A stretch of DNA of 64,000 nucleotides, from NCBI RefSeq assembly GCF_018143015.1, contig NC_054741.1:55009048-55073047 (forward strand), in the 5' to 3' direction. Below are positions 12,378 through 23,945 of this stretch, one piece after another (within the stretch, counting starts at the first letter, position 1; each line of letters opens with the position of its first letter). Position numbers and translations under genes: made by a program. The stretch is from Lytechinus variegatus. Lineage: Eukaryota; Echinodermata; Echinoidea; Temnopleuroida; Toxopneustidae. The notes under the pieces were generated by a model that was not told the origin of the DNA, ran no database searches, and saw only the letters and a list, made by a program, of their open reading frames with translations.

Positions 12378-15244
12378 AAAAAATGCTTATAGAACATCAA
12401 ACTATCATGTCAGAATATAAAGAAATTTCAACTCGCATCATATTGTGAAATATGTACCCTCCTTGTGTGTCACTACAAACAGTCCCAAACATGTAGGCTG
12501 TTTTCAGGTCAATATATTTACAATTTCAGCTCGCACTTCTTACTCGCAATATTTTGTTGTTGATGTGTTCCCCCCCCAAAAAAAAAAAAGATTGGTGGCG
12601 GTTTGAATCAAACTTTTGCTCAGAGGTAGTAATTTCTGCCACACCCTGGAAAAGGGGTAATTTTTACAAAATGCTTTTGTAACCTTTAAACGATTTATAT
12701 ATTGTACCTAGATTCTAAGGACAAGGATTGGCCGAAACACGAGCGCATTTGTCATTTTAGACAAATTTAGGTCAAAATCACAATTTTCTGTGTCTGAATA
12801 AGAAACGATATTTAAAATCATCACTACAATATGCGTAGGAAACAAAACTGACTAAATAAAAGATGAGGCTTCATTTTGCCCAGATAATTAAAGCGAGTGT
12901 TGGGGCAATATACTACACTAAACAATGTAATATTTATCCTGCCATCCTTATTTATGCTTACAATTAATATCTGATTAAATGGGTACTCCGTGAAGAATAG
13001 AGCAAAGTTTACAGAGCAAATTTCATAACAGGTAACAAAGTTATTTAATTCTGAAGTTGAGCAAGCAATATGCTGTGAAAAATGGTATATGCACGCCGTC
13101 ATGAATATAACTTGGCTGATGTGTATGTCTCCCTTGTATTGAAAATAACATCAATGATCATGTTACACATCAAATTAGTAGTCAACCCAATTGTTCCATT
13201 CTTGGGTGATGGCGTTTGAATGAATACAATTTAATATTTCATATAATAAAATACAAAATAATAAGTGGGAATGTGACATCATCTTCTTGATCATAATCAT
13301 GAAGACATGCATAGTAATGTTTCACTGAAATAATGCAGAAATTAAAAATGTCTTAACTTTGACATTCATTGTTCGATTTTGATAATATTTATACATCTCT
13401 TGGTTTACTTACTCAAAATAAGAAAAAGGACGTCCAGCCAAAATACAACGATGAAAGATATTAATAACTTATAACGTGATAGGTAATTATCATATAATTA
13501 ATCAAACTATCACTATTTTCACAATACCTTGGATATTCACCTTTAATTCTACAGGGAGAACTATTACGAAATATGTGATTTTGCATTTTTGTTTAATTGT
13601 TATTGCCCTGTTTTCTCAAGCCGTCATTATCATTACAACATCCTGGCACAATTTCTCAAAATTCACTTTTTTAAATCATTATTTAGATAACACTTGAAAA
13701 GTACATGGAATACTGAAAACATAATAGCCCGTAATAAGGCAATGGAACCGAAATCATATGTATGTTCTTTATATCTATACATTCTTTCGTGCGTTCTCAA
13801 ATTTCCTCAACAACAGGTAGGCTGAGGTAGCCAACCAATCAACTAGTTTGCCCCTATAATAGAAAATTTACTAACACTCAAATCAAAAGTTGCGACGCAA
13901 ATCATAAGTCAAGTATACATAACCAATTATCACTATTATAAATTCATATCAGTTGTTTATATTTTCTTTACATGAATAAACCAAGCCCTTAAGCTACTTA
14001 TCCTTCGCTTTCATGTTTCTATATTCATGCTTTATTTTCGGTTTTTTTTCTCATTTTCTATCAAGCTAGTACATGTTTCAAGTTACTTTTTTTCTATTCC
14101 TGTCTTGTTATGTCCAAAATTAGATTATTATTTTTTAATTAGAATGTTTTTTTCTTGTAATCGTTTGACGTTTATCTCCTCTTTACGTTGCAAAGAAAAG
14201 TCGATATACTTCCCAAAATCGTCCCTTGTAGATTCCATTTGATAAGATTATACTGGTAAAAGATTATAATTCTAGGTTAAACCCTGGTAATTTATTTTCT
14301 CTAACTTGTAAAAGGATATAAGTAAATAAATAGATTGACAAATCTACATCAATAATAAGGTTGTTTTCCCAATGCACACAGCATCTGTAGGTGAAAATAT
14401 TATATACTTTGTATGGAACACTTCATAGAAACATGATAAACCATTACAAGTGCACTTCATTGTCCCACTCGTTACTTGCCGAACAATAAATCCATGAGGT
14501 CGGATATTGACGCTACTGCCAAAGCTTAAAACTCTTGTCTGTATTTGATTGGATTTGACTTCATTTCTTGTCGTTTGTAGTCAGACATAACAGTATGGTT
14601 GGGGTGATTAATTATACATAAATGCAATATAAAATATACAGTGACAAATTAAATGTTGTTAGAAGAGCGTGGCAGTTCAATCCTTGATTTTACGTGTACA
14701 TTACACGCATGCTCAGTTTCATCAAGTATATGACTAATTCGCAGCTGGGCTATACTTGAAACAATATTACACCTAACTGAATTACAAAGAATCATCAACG
14801 TCACCAATACAAATAATACAAACACATAGTTAGCCTATTTATATACTCTAAGTGCATTACCTCACTGTCAATTTTTACAACATCTTAAATAAAATTCCAT
14901 TCATCTGTATTTTACGTTCGTTATACCCCAGCACGTTTAATAAAAAAAAAAATCGAAGCGGCATCAAGCTTGTTCAGACTTAAAATCATTCTGCCAATAT
15001 GGATAAAAGGATAAAAACAACACACAAAATATTCTGTGCAATATGAACTAGGCCTTGGGATTACTGACTAAATTTGGCAAAGACAAATTTGATCCCCAAA
15101 ACGGGGTTGCAGCTCGGGATAATTGTAGGCCTACGAGTAGTCTTGATTTAAATATATTCTGTGCACATGTTTCTTTGCTACCTTTGTGGATTTTATAGAT
15201 TACAGCTAACCGATACCTAGATACGGTGATACGACATTTGCTCT
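12378..15244. other. AT-rich intergenic DNA, no gene recognised
   Basis: After a last short stretch of the CG-rich array unit (to about 12560) this is AT-rich DNA without splice-bounded coding stretches. The open frames here are short and have no family signature. It separates receptor A from the broken 3' copy of the receptor B last exon. Confidence 0.4.
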
Positions 15245-15412
15245 TGACTTTATCTCGTCTAAGATATAGCGCACGAGTAAGGGTTGCAATAGGATTTTCT
15301 CTTAGGTTTATGGTTAGGTTTAGGATAGAGAACAGTGTTAAATCCAGGGTTAAAGTTGGTAATTTCATTTGTGTGCGGAATTCATAGCGGAGCAATTGTT
15401 CGCCGGAGCAAT
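15245..15412. repeat. Copy of the GGAGCAATTG repeat in the duplicated receptor tail
   Basis: Starting near TTTATCTCGTCTAAGAT and ending at GCGGAGCAATTGTTCGCC, this stretch is collinear in inverse orientation with the short element at 61837-61982. Shared words include ATCTAAGAT/ATCTTAGAT, AACCCTGGAT/ATCCAGGGTT and GCAATTG. It overlaps the last codons of the broken receptor copy, whose stop codon is repeat-derived. Confidence 0.6.
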
Positions 15413-15430
15413 TGACATGGAACCTACAGA
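15365..15430 (-). pseudogene. GPCR C-terminal tail, broken second copy (distal part)
   Basis: On the minus strand this reads SVGSMSIAPANNCSAMNSAHK and a stop, nearly identical to the end of receptor B (which has APVNN and SAIN). It is the distal piece of a tandemly duplicated exon end. The proximal piece is at 17974-18161. The two are separated by the hAT-like element at 15431-17973 and share the 8-bp target word CCTACAGA. It lies downstream of receptor B's stop codon, so it is not translated as part of that receptor. Confidence 0.88.
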
Positions 15431-16753
15431 CAGGCGCGCCGGAACACTTTCAGTTTTGGGGGGGCAAAATCCCGAAGGGGGCACAATATTTTTGACAGCG
15501 TGAGATACCGAAGCGATCGAGCGGGAGAGGGCGTGGGACCCCCCCCCCACACGGTAAGGACTTTGTGTAAAAATGGAGTTTAAAAGTTACGTTTCTAAGA
15601 GAATTCAAAAATAAATTTCTTGAAAATTAAACATAGAATTCACTACGAAAGGCTATACTCAGTGTTTATGAGAACCTATGAAATCTACGCGCAAAACGAT
15701 CGCTTAATTCGGAATGTGGTTTTCGTGTCTGATTACGTAAATTACGTAATACGCTGATATTGACTCAAAATAACAGAAATTACATTTTTCATACAATATC
15801 CTTTCAGAAATATTTATTTATGTACATTCACATACACGGACGACGCGAGAGAGCACAATTATCATAAGTTTCAAGGAGTGTATTAAGCAGAAGAAGCGTA
15901 ACAACAGAAACAAAATACATTCTAATGAATGTCTTTTAAAATTCAAAATGTCATACTGTTCTGACGTGGCAGACGACGATAAGCGCTTAAATCCCCATTC
16001 TATTTAAATCATTTCTGACCTCAGCATTGGAGAGAGTCCCTGATTATCCATGCATAGGCAAAACGTTTCATAATTTGTAACTGGAGGAAAAAGAAATATG
16101 ACCTGCTTAATTATTGTCTAACAATTTAAAACTTTTCTGAAAATTTAAACTTCTCGATTTATGTGTTTCCTTTGGCATGTTTTGTATGGCTGGGAAGCAC
16201 TTTTGGATGACCCCTTCAAAATCTTCTTTTTCCTTTACATATTTTCTGGGGAAAATGTGACCATAACTAGGAAATGATGAATATCTAATTCCAGGAAATA
16301 TTCATTTGTAAATAATCATGAACTAACAAACTACGGCAGTTCATAATGTACATTATGTAACATTATTTAGAAGAAAACAATTACATTCCAAGAGCGGATG
16401 TGGTTGACGGTACACCATGTGGAGTTTTCGAAAAAAAAAGTGGATAGAGGAAGAAGTGAAATTGAAAGGAGGAAGTAGACAGTTGATAGTCGAGTAATTT
16501 TTTGTTCAAACGAGCGTAGTCCTGATAAAGAAAGTAAACCAGAAAAGGTTGAAGAAGAGGCTTGATTAGTTGATAGATGAGTACTTCTGCTCTGCACTCC
16601 ATTCGCCGACTCAAGCTAGCATCTTCTCATTTATCCAATAAGCAACTACTCAATATCCTCTATAACTCTTTAAACTTTTCGGTTTTACAGCTATTTTCAG
16701 ATTCCATATGTTGCTCGAGTAACTAGCGTTCACGCGCGTTGGTGATATCGGGT

Positions 16754-16916
16754 CCGGGGAGCGTTTCATGAAAGGACTTGTAGGACGTTTTATCCGACAA
16801 GTCCTGTTTTATCCGACAGTTACTATGGTAACACTGCTTCTCAACCAATCAGAATACAGGAAAGTTGTCAGATCTTACAACTTGTCGGACGAAAATATTG
16901 ATGAAACACCACCCCG
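16754..16916. mobile_element. Short inverted-repeat element (GCGTTTCATGAAAG ends)
   Basis: CCGGGGAGCGTTTCATGAAA at the left is matched by the inverse of GATGAAACACCACCCCGG at the right. An inner inverted pair is GACTTGT / ACTTGTCGGAC. It is MITE-like and nested in the 15431-17973 element. Confidence 0.6.
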
Positions 16917-17013
16917 GTCTGAGCGTTTCTGGGCGACCGCGCGTTTGTTAGCCGACACAGCCAGCATGCAAATTTTTTAGTGTGAAATGTATTCACTAAT
17001 CATGCTAATAGGC

Positions 17014-17652
17014 CCCCATTCCACAGAACGGAGACCATTGAAAGACCACTGAAAGACTTGAAATTGGTGAGGTCTTACAGCGGTTTTCAAGATCAATGAA
17101 ATTTGTCATCTCTGTGGAATGGCTCAGAAAGACCCCTCAAAGAACTCTGAAAGACTGATGGATATTTCTTGTCGTACTGGTCTTAGACTAGTCCTCTCGA
17201 ATTCTTTCAATGGTCTTTCAGATATCTTTTATGCAAAAAGTGATCTTTCAGAATTCTTTCCATGGACTTTGCCTGGTCTTTCAATGGTCTTTCAATGATC
17301 TTTCAATAATCTCTCATGAGTCTTACAGTGATCTCCGCAAAAATCTTGAGAGACTGCCGAAAGATCAATGAAAGACTATGAAGACCTTTGAAAGTTCATC
17401 GAAAGACCGCTGAAAGACTGCTGAAAGACCACTGAAAGACAATTTTCCTGTAAGACCGTTGTAAGACTGTTTTGAACCGTTTCAAAAAGTTTTGGAGCCC
17501 ATGAAGACCACGAAGACCACTGAAAGATTGGTCAGGACTCGTGTAAGACCTCAAAGACCATTGTAGGTTCTTTGAGAGACCTCTGAAAGATCAACCAAAA
17601 ATTCATGGTCTTTCAAAGGTCTTCCAGCGGTCTTGTTCTCTGTGGAATTGGG
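17014..17652. repeat. TGAAAGAC/GTCTTTCA-rich inverted-repeat element
   Basis: The body is built from many copies of TGAAAGACC on one strand, then the inverse TGGTCTTTCA, then TGAAAGACC again. The ends are CCCCATTCCACAGAACGGAG and the inverse of CTCTGTGGAATTGGG. There is no coding capacity. The alternation of strands makes extended hairpins possible. Confidence 0.7.
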
Positions 17653-17973
17653 TTTAAAAGGTTAAACATTATCACACTGTAATAAGATGGAAAGGGGCTT
17701 ATCAAAGGTATGTTTCACAGAGGGACATGTTCGTCAAAAGACGCAAGGCTTGTGTAATTGCCCCGTCAGGGGCGAAATTTTTTCATTTTTGACAAAAGAA
17801 ATGACAATTCTTAGGCAGAAAAGTGCCTTCATCGTTACTTTTGTCCTTAGATAATATCATTTTTCTACTTTTAGGGGGGCACATTGGGGGGGGGCAAAAT
17901 CTCGTTTTGCCCCCCAAAAATTTTCTTTGGGGGGGCAAGTGCCCCCCCTGCCCCCCCGCTTCCGGCGCCCTTG

Positions 17974-18161
17974 CCTACAGACACTGTTGTATGTCGGGAT
18001 TGATTTTGTTGGTGCAAGGTCGTAGAGTGCGGTTGAACGCTGTTTTCAAACTGTCTGAATGAGACACTGGCCGACCTATCATCCTGGTCATCACGACCAA
18101 CGCAACGCACTGCCTGACGTATACCACGACCGAACAACTTGTTCTTGAAGACGTATATGAA
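17974..18161 (-). pseudogene. GPCR TM7/C-tail, broken second copy (proximal part)
   Basis: The minus strand reads FIYVFKNKLFGRGIRQAVRC and continues through the Ser/Gln-rich tail to TTVSVG, with few substitutions against receptor B exon 3. It begins abruptly within the NPxxY region and is fused directly to receptor B's 3' flank. It is therefore a tandem duplicate of the exon end, not an independent exon; no splice acceptor precedes it. Confidence 0.9.
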
Positions 18162-18241
18162 CAGTGTCAAATCCAGGGTTGAAGTTTGTCATTTCATTTG
18201 TGCGCAGAATTTATAGCGGAGCAATTGTTCACCGGAGCAAT
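18162..18241. repeat. Repeat-derived end of receptor B coding sequence and 3' flank
   Basis: The words CAATTGCTCCG, GCTATAAATTC, GCGCACAAATGA and TTCAACCCTGGAT follow the order seen in the intronic element at 61837-61982: CAATTGCTCTG, GCTATAAGTTC, CACACATAAGTCAAATGA, TTTCAACCCTGGAT. The stop codon of the receptor lies inside this match. The match is cut at 18162 by the tandem-duplication breakpoint. Confidence 0.65.
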
Positions 18242-18708
18242 TGACATGGAACCTACAGACACTGTTGTATGTCGGGATTGATTTTGTTGGTGCAAGGTCG
18301 TAGAGTGCGGTTGAACGCTGTTTTCAAACTGTCTGAATGAGACACTGGCCGACCTATCATCGTGGTCACCACGACCAACGCAACGCACTGCCTGACGTAT
18401 ACCACGACGGAACAACTTGTTCTTGAAGACGTATATGAAGGGATTCGCGCAAGAGTTGCATACCGCAAAGATGACGGAGAAGTGGTAGTAGGTCTTGCTG
18501 AAGTCGACAGGCGCGCCGAGGGAGTAGCAGAGAAACAACAACTGGTTTGGTGCCCAGCAGAGGATGAAGACCAGGATGACCACGAAGAACGTCTTCTGCA
18601 TGTCATTCGCTACCTTCAGGTGCCATTTGTTGTTGTCATTGTCGACCACCGTTGGTCGACGATTCCCTTCTATCTCTCCTGAAATGTTGACATTCCTGCG
18701 AGGTTGTT
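18194..18708 (-). CDS. Receptor B exon 3 (TM6, TM7, C-terminal tail)
   Basis: The acceptor is TATTTTAG|AACAACC. The first two bases complete the Glu codon begun by exon 2, giving EQPRRNV. TM6 contains FILCWAPNQ, and TM7 contains CNSCANPFIYVFKN. The tail is rich in Ser, Thr and Gln and likely holds phosphorylation sites for desensitisation (inference). It ends NNCSAINSAHK and TGA. Confidence 0.92.
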
Positions 18709-21700
18709 CTAAAATAGACAAAAATATATTGTGTGAAACTTTCTGTAATTATTATTCATCTACATTAAGAGAACACATTGATAAATATGTTCCAGTCAAG
18801 CATCCGCATGGCTTATCCAAAGTATGCCCCTCTCACTGACAACAGAAAAACTGAACAAACTCATGTTTTACACTCGATTTATGAGGAAAGCCTATTTTTC
18901 GTTTGTAACAAGTTTTGTGAGGATTGCACATGTCTCACTTCTTTGATTTTGAATTGGCAAGTCTTTATACATTACAAATTTTATAAAAATAAATGCATAC
19001 TGAAGAACAGATGCGCCAGAAAAATGCAGTCAGTTTGTCAGAACCATGTTAGAATGAGATATGTATCACACAATCATCAAAACTGCATTAGATGTTTTTA
19101 CAGATTGCATCAGGAATAATTCATCAGGAATAATTCAGAGCCTTGCGGTACCCTTAAGTAAACACTGAATGACTGAGGTCAGCCAGAGAGGAAAGATTTG
19201 ATCCAACAATTTATTCCAAGATACTTCAGCATGAAGAGATTTATGTGTTATTCCTTGTCAGAAGCTTTACTAAATTGAAGAAAGAATTCCTATCTTTGGC
19301 CTATATAGGTATACTTCTAAACATATCCCTTTTCTCTCCCATGCTCATTCAAACCCTTGTACATTCTCCTCAACGCACACATCATTACATGAAACGTAGA
19401 AGCTCCTCGTGGAAAATTAGAAGGCTTTTTCAATAAAGTAAAGAAGTTTAAAGTTTCTATCGCCATTGCTACTTGAACAGAATTCTGGCCCTTTGCCTCT
19501 TACCAGATTGTCCATGTTCTGCAATGTTGGCAGCGAGGGTCTTGGCTTGACGTCTCAGGGACTTGATGGTCTGACTGTGCAACAATAGCAAGATAACGAT
19601 TGGAATGCCGTAGATAACAGTAAAGCACAGCAAACCTACACCCTGAAATGATCAGGAAAGAACGGTGACTGCTGGTTAGAGAGTATTGCCGGGAATTTCT
19701 TACTCGCTAGCCCATCTTCAACTAAAGGTAATGGGTATCATTTTGTTGTTATTGTTGTTGGAAACGAAAAGTGACAAGCTTCACACCTTATACTTATTAA
19801 TGGTCCTAAACTCTGGTTTCATAGCTGAGGGTACATCATATCATATCATGAGGGGGAATAGCTCCCTCAAGAATATATTTTCTTTAAGGGGAGAAGGAGG
19901 GTTGAGGCCCTACCCATGGCCCTGGGAAGCGGGGGGTGCTGGGGATGAAGCTGAAGCACCCCAAAGACTTTCCCTGGAGGTGCTGCGTGTATTTTTCTCC
20001 ATGCGGAGGCAGGACCCTCTGAAGTTCTGGCAGGTGTAAAAAAAACTTTAACATGGGCCTGGCCCCACCCTGTATTAACCATGCGCAATTTCGGGAATTT
20101 TCGTTCAAAAGAAGTAAAATATTTGTCGTTCGCCAAAGGGTAGAAGGGTCGTTTTGCACGCTTCTCGGCGTCTCCGAGTCGTTGGAGGTTATAAAAAGGA
20201 CGAAATTGGAGATGGAATGGCGTGAAGGACTTTTGCTTGTGTCGTCCCAAGCAAAGACCTCATGGTGTGCATTATGCGCTCAATAATTAAGAGACTGGAA
20301 TGACAAGGTGCAAACTCATCAAGAATTTCTATTAATGGATTCTATCACGGGTCCGTGTAGTTTTTCTTAGAGGACCAAGGGGGAGTTACATTTGTTTAAA
20401 TGTCCCTCTGTTTTCTTTTGGTTTGGGATACGTAAACTTATGTTATGATTAGAATTTGTTTTATTTAATCAAGCAAAAAAGAAAGACTGCCTCCATGGGT
20501 TTTTACTTTAGGAACATGATAACCGGAGCATATTTTACGAAATATGCTGATGGTGATTCATAAAACTGTTTCTGATACGCTACGCATAACTTGACGGACA
20601 ACTGGCGAACTGCTCTTGTTAAACTAGGATATTTAAAAGACGAGGTGTTAGTGAATATAAACCTAAATTTTGACTAATTATAGTTTGATTCACTGTGCAA
20701 GAAAATTAAACCGTCAGTGCTCTGTACTTTAAAAGTAACCAATGGAAGCAAAGTGATTGACACCGGCAAAGAACGAATGAACAGTCGTGCACAAAATCGT
20801 GTGTTAATTTAGGAAAAGCTTTATGGAATATTACCAGGGCAAAACTTAGCGCACGATTGGCGATGGAAATGTATATCGGCGCAAGCGAATACTGTAATGA
20901 GGAGTTTTCGCCACCGCGACGCAGATAGCTTATAAGAACGGATTGTCAAATGCCCTTTCATGCATGGGTGTCGATCGGTATTCTTGGTTGGGGGGGATGA
21001 TTGACACAAATGTTCTTGTGGATGGGGATCTTTCAACATATACCCCCACTAAAATCACAAGTTAGGACATTTGGGAGTGGTTGATATGCATGGTGTTCTT
21101 GGAAATTCCTTCATTGTTGTAGTGTACTATACTTGTATAATTTTTTTGAAAATTCAATTTGTGTTACAAGTAAGCCTATTCTAAACTCATACCGAGAAAA
21201 CAGGACAAAAATTGACTGGACCATGTACATAGTGATCTGTTTATTGAGCATGATGTATACACAGGGGCGTCGATCCATTTTTCAGATGGGGGGGTGTGGC
21301 AAAATTATGAATCAACGTTCCAAAGGCGCTCGATCACAAAAAACGAACAAACTCACCCACACACCCCCACACACATAGGCATATATATGTATATAACTCA
21401 TGAGAAAGAGACACATATCTCACCTTCACCAACAATGCGAGCGCGAAGCGCGAGCTAAATTTTTTTAGTATGTCATGAAAACAGGAAAAATGTACCTGTT
21501 TAGGTTTGTTTGTAGTAACTCATGAGCAGGGTCGATACATGTATCTCACTAGAGAGCGAGCTAAAATTTCTTTATATTCTGACCTGAAAGCTTGATATTC
21601 TAAGCATTTTTGGCACCAATGATTAAGATGGGTATCTAGAAGAACAATAAATGCGCGAGCTGAAAATTTTGATCTGGAAAAAAAGACACTTTAATGGAAG

Positions 21701-23084
21701 ATATATATCCAACAAAAGATTTTTGCAAATCAAAGTTCTTTTGAGGTTTAGAATTGAAAACGGGACATTCTATTCACCTATATAATCATGATAAGTATGG
21801 GTACATGATGCGAGCGCGAAGCGCGAGCTGAAAATTTTTATATTCCAATCTAAAAAAACCGACATTTTGAGCACGATTTTAAATCAAAATCGAGTTGGTA
21901 TCTCAATCTCGCTTGCTGATTTCAGTATAGCGTTACAATATTATTTTATTTTTAGTTGCACATGCGGAATTATGGGGGGGGGGGGCAAAACGATATGTTT
22001 GCCCCCCAATATTTTATTGGTGGACATTTCATTCTTTTTCATCTTGAACCTCCACCCATCTGTTTAATAGTCCTGAATAATAAAAATATACACAAATTGC
22101 TAGGGAAACAAACTGATTGATGGCATACTATAATCATTTTGTAATTGTATATTCTCCTGTAAATTGATTGTAAACTTTTTTTGTTGAAATGCCGAATAAA
22201 ATAATAATAATAATAATCATGATCAAACTTTTCATTTTTTCATCATCATTATTATAATTTTTCTACCCTAAATTATTGGGGGGGATGATAATACAGGCCA
22301 TCCCCCCCACTTGAAATATTGGGGGGGATATATCCCCCCCATCCCCCCCCGTGATCGACACCCATGGCCAAAGCGGTGTTGTTTCAACATCTCTATGGTG
22401 TGGAGCACCGATATAGATACCAGGCTGGTGTTAAATTGGCACCGGCGTTATTGCAGTGTAACAAGGAAGAATGATTGATTTACATACCAATTTGTGTGCT
22501 GGGCTTGGGTAGGGCAAGTAGATACAAACGCTGTCGACGACATCATATACGAAGAAGAAGAATGTTGGCGCCATGATACCAATAAGCAAGCAACAAGAGG
22601 AAATAAGTACGGTGAGCCTTGTGGTGAAAACACGCTTGTATTTCAACGGATGCACCACAGCAACATACCGTTCCAAGGTCACCACCACTAGGAAATAGAT
22701 GGACGTGATGATGAATAGCCAGAGGATATATTTCGAAATGTAAAAACGACACATAAATTCGCCTGCCAGTCCCTTTGGTATGGATGGAACTTGTGGAAAC
22801 ACATGAATGGGTATAAGCCAGAAGGAAGTGAGAAAATCAGCGATGGCGAGGTTGACGACGAACCGGCTAGTGCGCGTACGAAGTGGAGGTACGCGTATGA
22901 GAACGAAGCAGACGAGCGCATTCCCCGCCATTCCGCTGAAACCGATGACCCCGTAGACGGTACGGACCAAGGCACTGTGTTCGATCCCGCTCACGGACCA
23001 ACCATGATCGTCGACGACTACGTCAGTGCTCGTTGATATGGTCGTGGTTGGCTTCGTGGCGCCTTCCAAAGATGTAAGTTCCAT
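18194..23084 (-). CDS. Class A GPCR, receptor B, complete three-exon gene
   Basis: The spliced reading frame is 23084-22488, 19642-19504 and 18708-18194 on the minus strand, giving 416 residues. Intron phases are 0 and 1, with GT-AG borders. All seven helices are present: GN in TM1 (54-55), LAIAD in TM2 (Asp83), Cys112 in TM3, ERY 138-140, a Pro-containing TM5, CWAP in TM6 and NPFIY in TM7. The usual TM4 Trp seems absent (SSCCLLIG). It is a plasma-membrane G-protein-coupled receptor; the ligand is unknown, and I cannot tell a peptide from another ligand. Receptor A is a close relative in the same orientation. The last 15 codons and the stop match a dispersed repeat. Confidence 0.9.
19504..19642 (-). 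CDS. Receptor B exon 2 (TM5 and third intracellular loop)
   Basis: The acceptor is GATCATTTCAG|GGTGTAGG and the donor CAATCTG|GTAAGAGG, for 139 bp. It starts in phase 0 and ends one base into a codon. It encodes LLCFTVIYGIPIVILLLL (TM5 with the conserved Pro) and then a basic loop with SLRRQAKTL. It is too short to show as an open frame with its own Met, but both borders and phases fit exons 1 and 3 exactly. Confidence 0.9.
19643..20962. other. Intron 1 of receptor B, 3' part; GC-rich repeat inside
   Basis: No coding exon is seen. A GC-rich block at about 19850-20080 (CACCCCAAAGACTTTCCCTG and related text) looks like a repeat fragment but I do not recognise its family. Confidence 0.4.
20963..22366. 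mobile_element. Repeat complex with CATGGGTGTCGATC ends
   Basis: CATGGGTGTCGATC at 20963 is matched by its inverse GATCGACACCCATG ending at 22366, each next to G/C tracts. A third, similar end CAGGGGCGTCGATCC lies near 21262. Inside are array units with GCGAGCGCGAAGCGCGAGC (about 21436 and 21810) and a probable LINE 3' tail (22150-22220, GCCGAATAAAATAATAATAA). I see no target duplication, so the boundaries may belong to two nested or recombined copies. It lies in intron 1 of receptor B. Confidence 0.55.
22488..23084 (-). CDS. Receptor B exon 1 (N-terminus, TM1-TM4, ECL2)
   Basis: 199 codons from ATG at 23084 to the donor AAATTG|GTATGTAA. The extracellular N-terminus (about 40 residues) is Thr/Ser-rich and has no signal peptide. 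TM1-TM4 follow, and the ECL2 Cys is in DSVCIYLP. The donor position and phase are the same as in receptor A. The downstream open frame past 22488 is intron read-through. Confidence 0.92.
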
Positions 23085-23728
23085 TGTGTCTTAAAGTCTA
23101 TCCAATACTTCTACTACTACTTCGAGTGTTATAGAACGAACATATGCTAACTCGGAAGTCTTGAAGCAGTTAGACTGTATGTCCACTTAAATCAGGTAAA
23201 AGGTGTAATTAGGGTTACAGTTACAATCCGTTGTACCAGGTAGCTGTCACCAACAAAGAAATCTGAATTTGATCCTATAGGCCCTATTTGAAATGAGTAT
23301 ATGCTAATAATATAGCAGTGAAATAATTTCGCTAAATCTTTCGAATCATCTAAGATAATCGCCAAAATAACGCAAATCCATCATTGACGTAAACGAGGAA
23401 ATATGCTTATGTGAAGTAAGTAGAACAGGGTTAGAAAAGAAAGGTTCTTAAATTTCTAAGAGTGTAGAGGCATTTCGACGGATGTTGCTTTATAGAAACG
23501 GACGTCAGGCCTACACTTTTGTGAATCCATCAGATATATCAATCTTCATGTAGTTTATTTCCTTCTCCAAAGATGATTCAAAATTCAGTCGAGGAAGGGA
23601 GGATTTTTCATCCAGCTGTGTCAGATCCCAAGGGCTGGTGATTACCCATGCAAACTTGAACCTGTGTAAGGAAAATGAAAAGAATAGAAGACATGAGTAA
23701 AAAGTACTTTAATGAAAGAACAGCCATG
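23085..23728. other. DNA upstream of receptor B
   Basis: Likely 5' leader or promoter, but no TATA box or firm splice acceptor can be chosen. Minus-strand TTCCTTACACAG (about 23667-23678) would suit an acceptor for an untranslated exon. This is weak. Confidence 0.3.
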
Positions 23729-23945
23729 CACTCTAGAAGATTGAGTTAAAATTTACCCAATATTGGGTAGAAAGGGAACATGCATGTTTGTTGATTAATT
23801 TTCCCCCATATTGGGCAAAATGCATGTTTTATGGGTAAATTTCAACGCAATATTGCATAAAATTTACAACGTATTTGGTATTATTTTACCCAGTAAACAT
23901 GCATGTTCCCATTTTACCCAATATTGGGTAATTTGTTTTAGAGTG
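23729..23945. mobile_element. MITE of the CACTCTA / TTTACCCAATATTGGG family
   Basis: Starts GCACTCTAGAAGATTGAG and ends TTTTAGAGTGC. Inside are TTTACCCAATATTGGGTA palindromes and inverted GAACATGCATG / CATGCATGTTC blocks. It is related to 10775-11024 and 32930-33182. Confidence 0.65.

Larger units (their letters stand above)
15431..17973. mobile_element. Non-autonomous hAT-like element inserted in the duplicated GPCR exon end
   Basis: The left end is CAGGCGCGCCGGAA and the inverse right end is CAAGGGCGCCGGAA. A perfect 8-bp duplication CCTACAGA flanks it (15423-15430 and 17974-17981). G tracts lie just inside the left end and C tracts just inside the right end. No transposase is recognised. 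Two smaller inverted-repeat elements are nested inside (16754-16916 and 17014-17652). Removing the element and one target copy rejoins a 278-bp duplicate of the receptor B exon end. Confidence 0.9.

Noticed and set aside
15296..15330. Telomere-like TTAGG words
   Set aside because: Only two or three imperfect copies, and the same words occur in the dispersed repeat at 61.9 kb.
18253..18682. Open frames of 106-117 codons overlapping receptor B exon 3 in other frames and on the other strand
   Set aside because: These are shadows of the GPCR frame, which alone shows TM6/TM7 motifs and proper splice sites.
22494..23036. Plus-strand and alternative minus-strand frames over receptor B exon 1
   Set aside because: No family signature. 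The minus frame with GN, LAIAD, ERY and a donor in the right phase explains the DNA.
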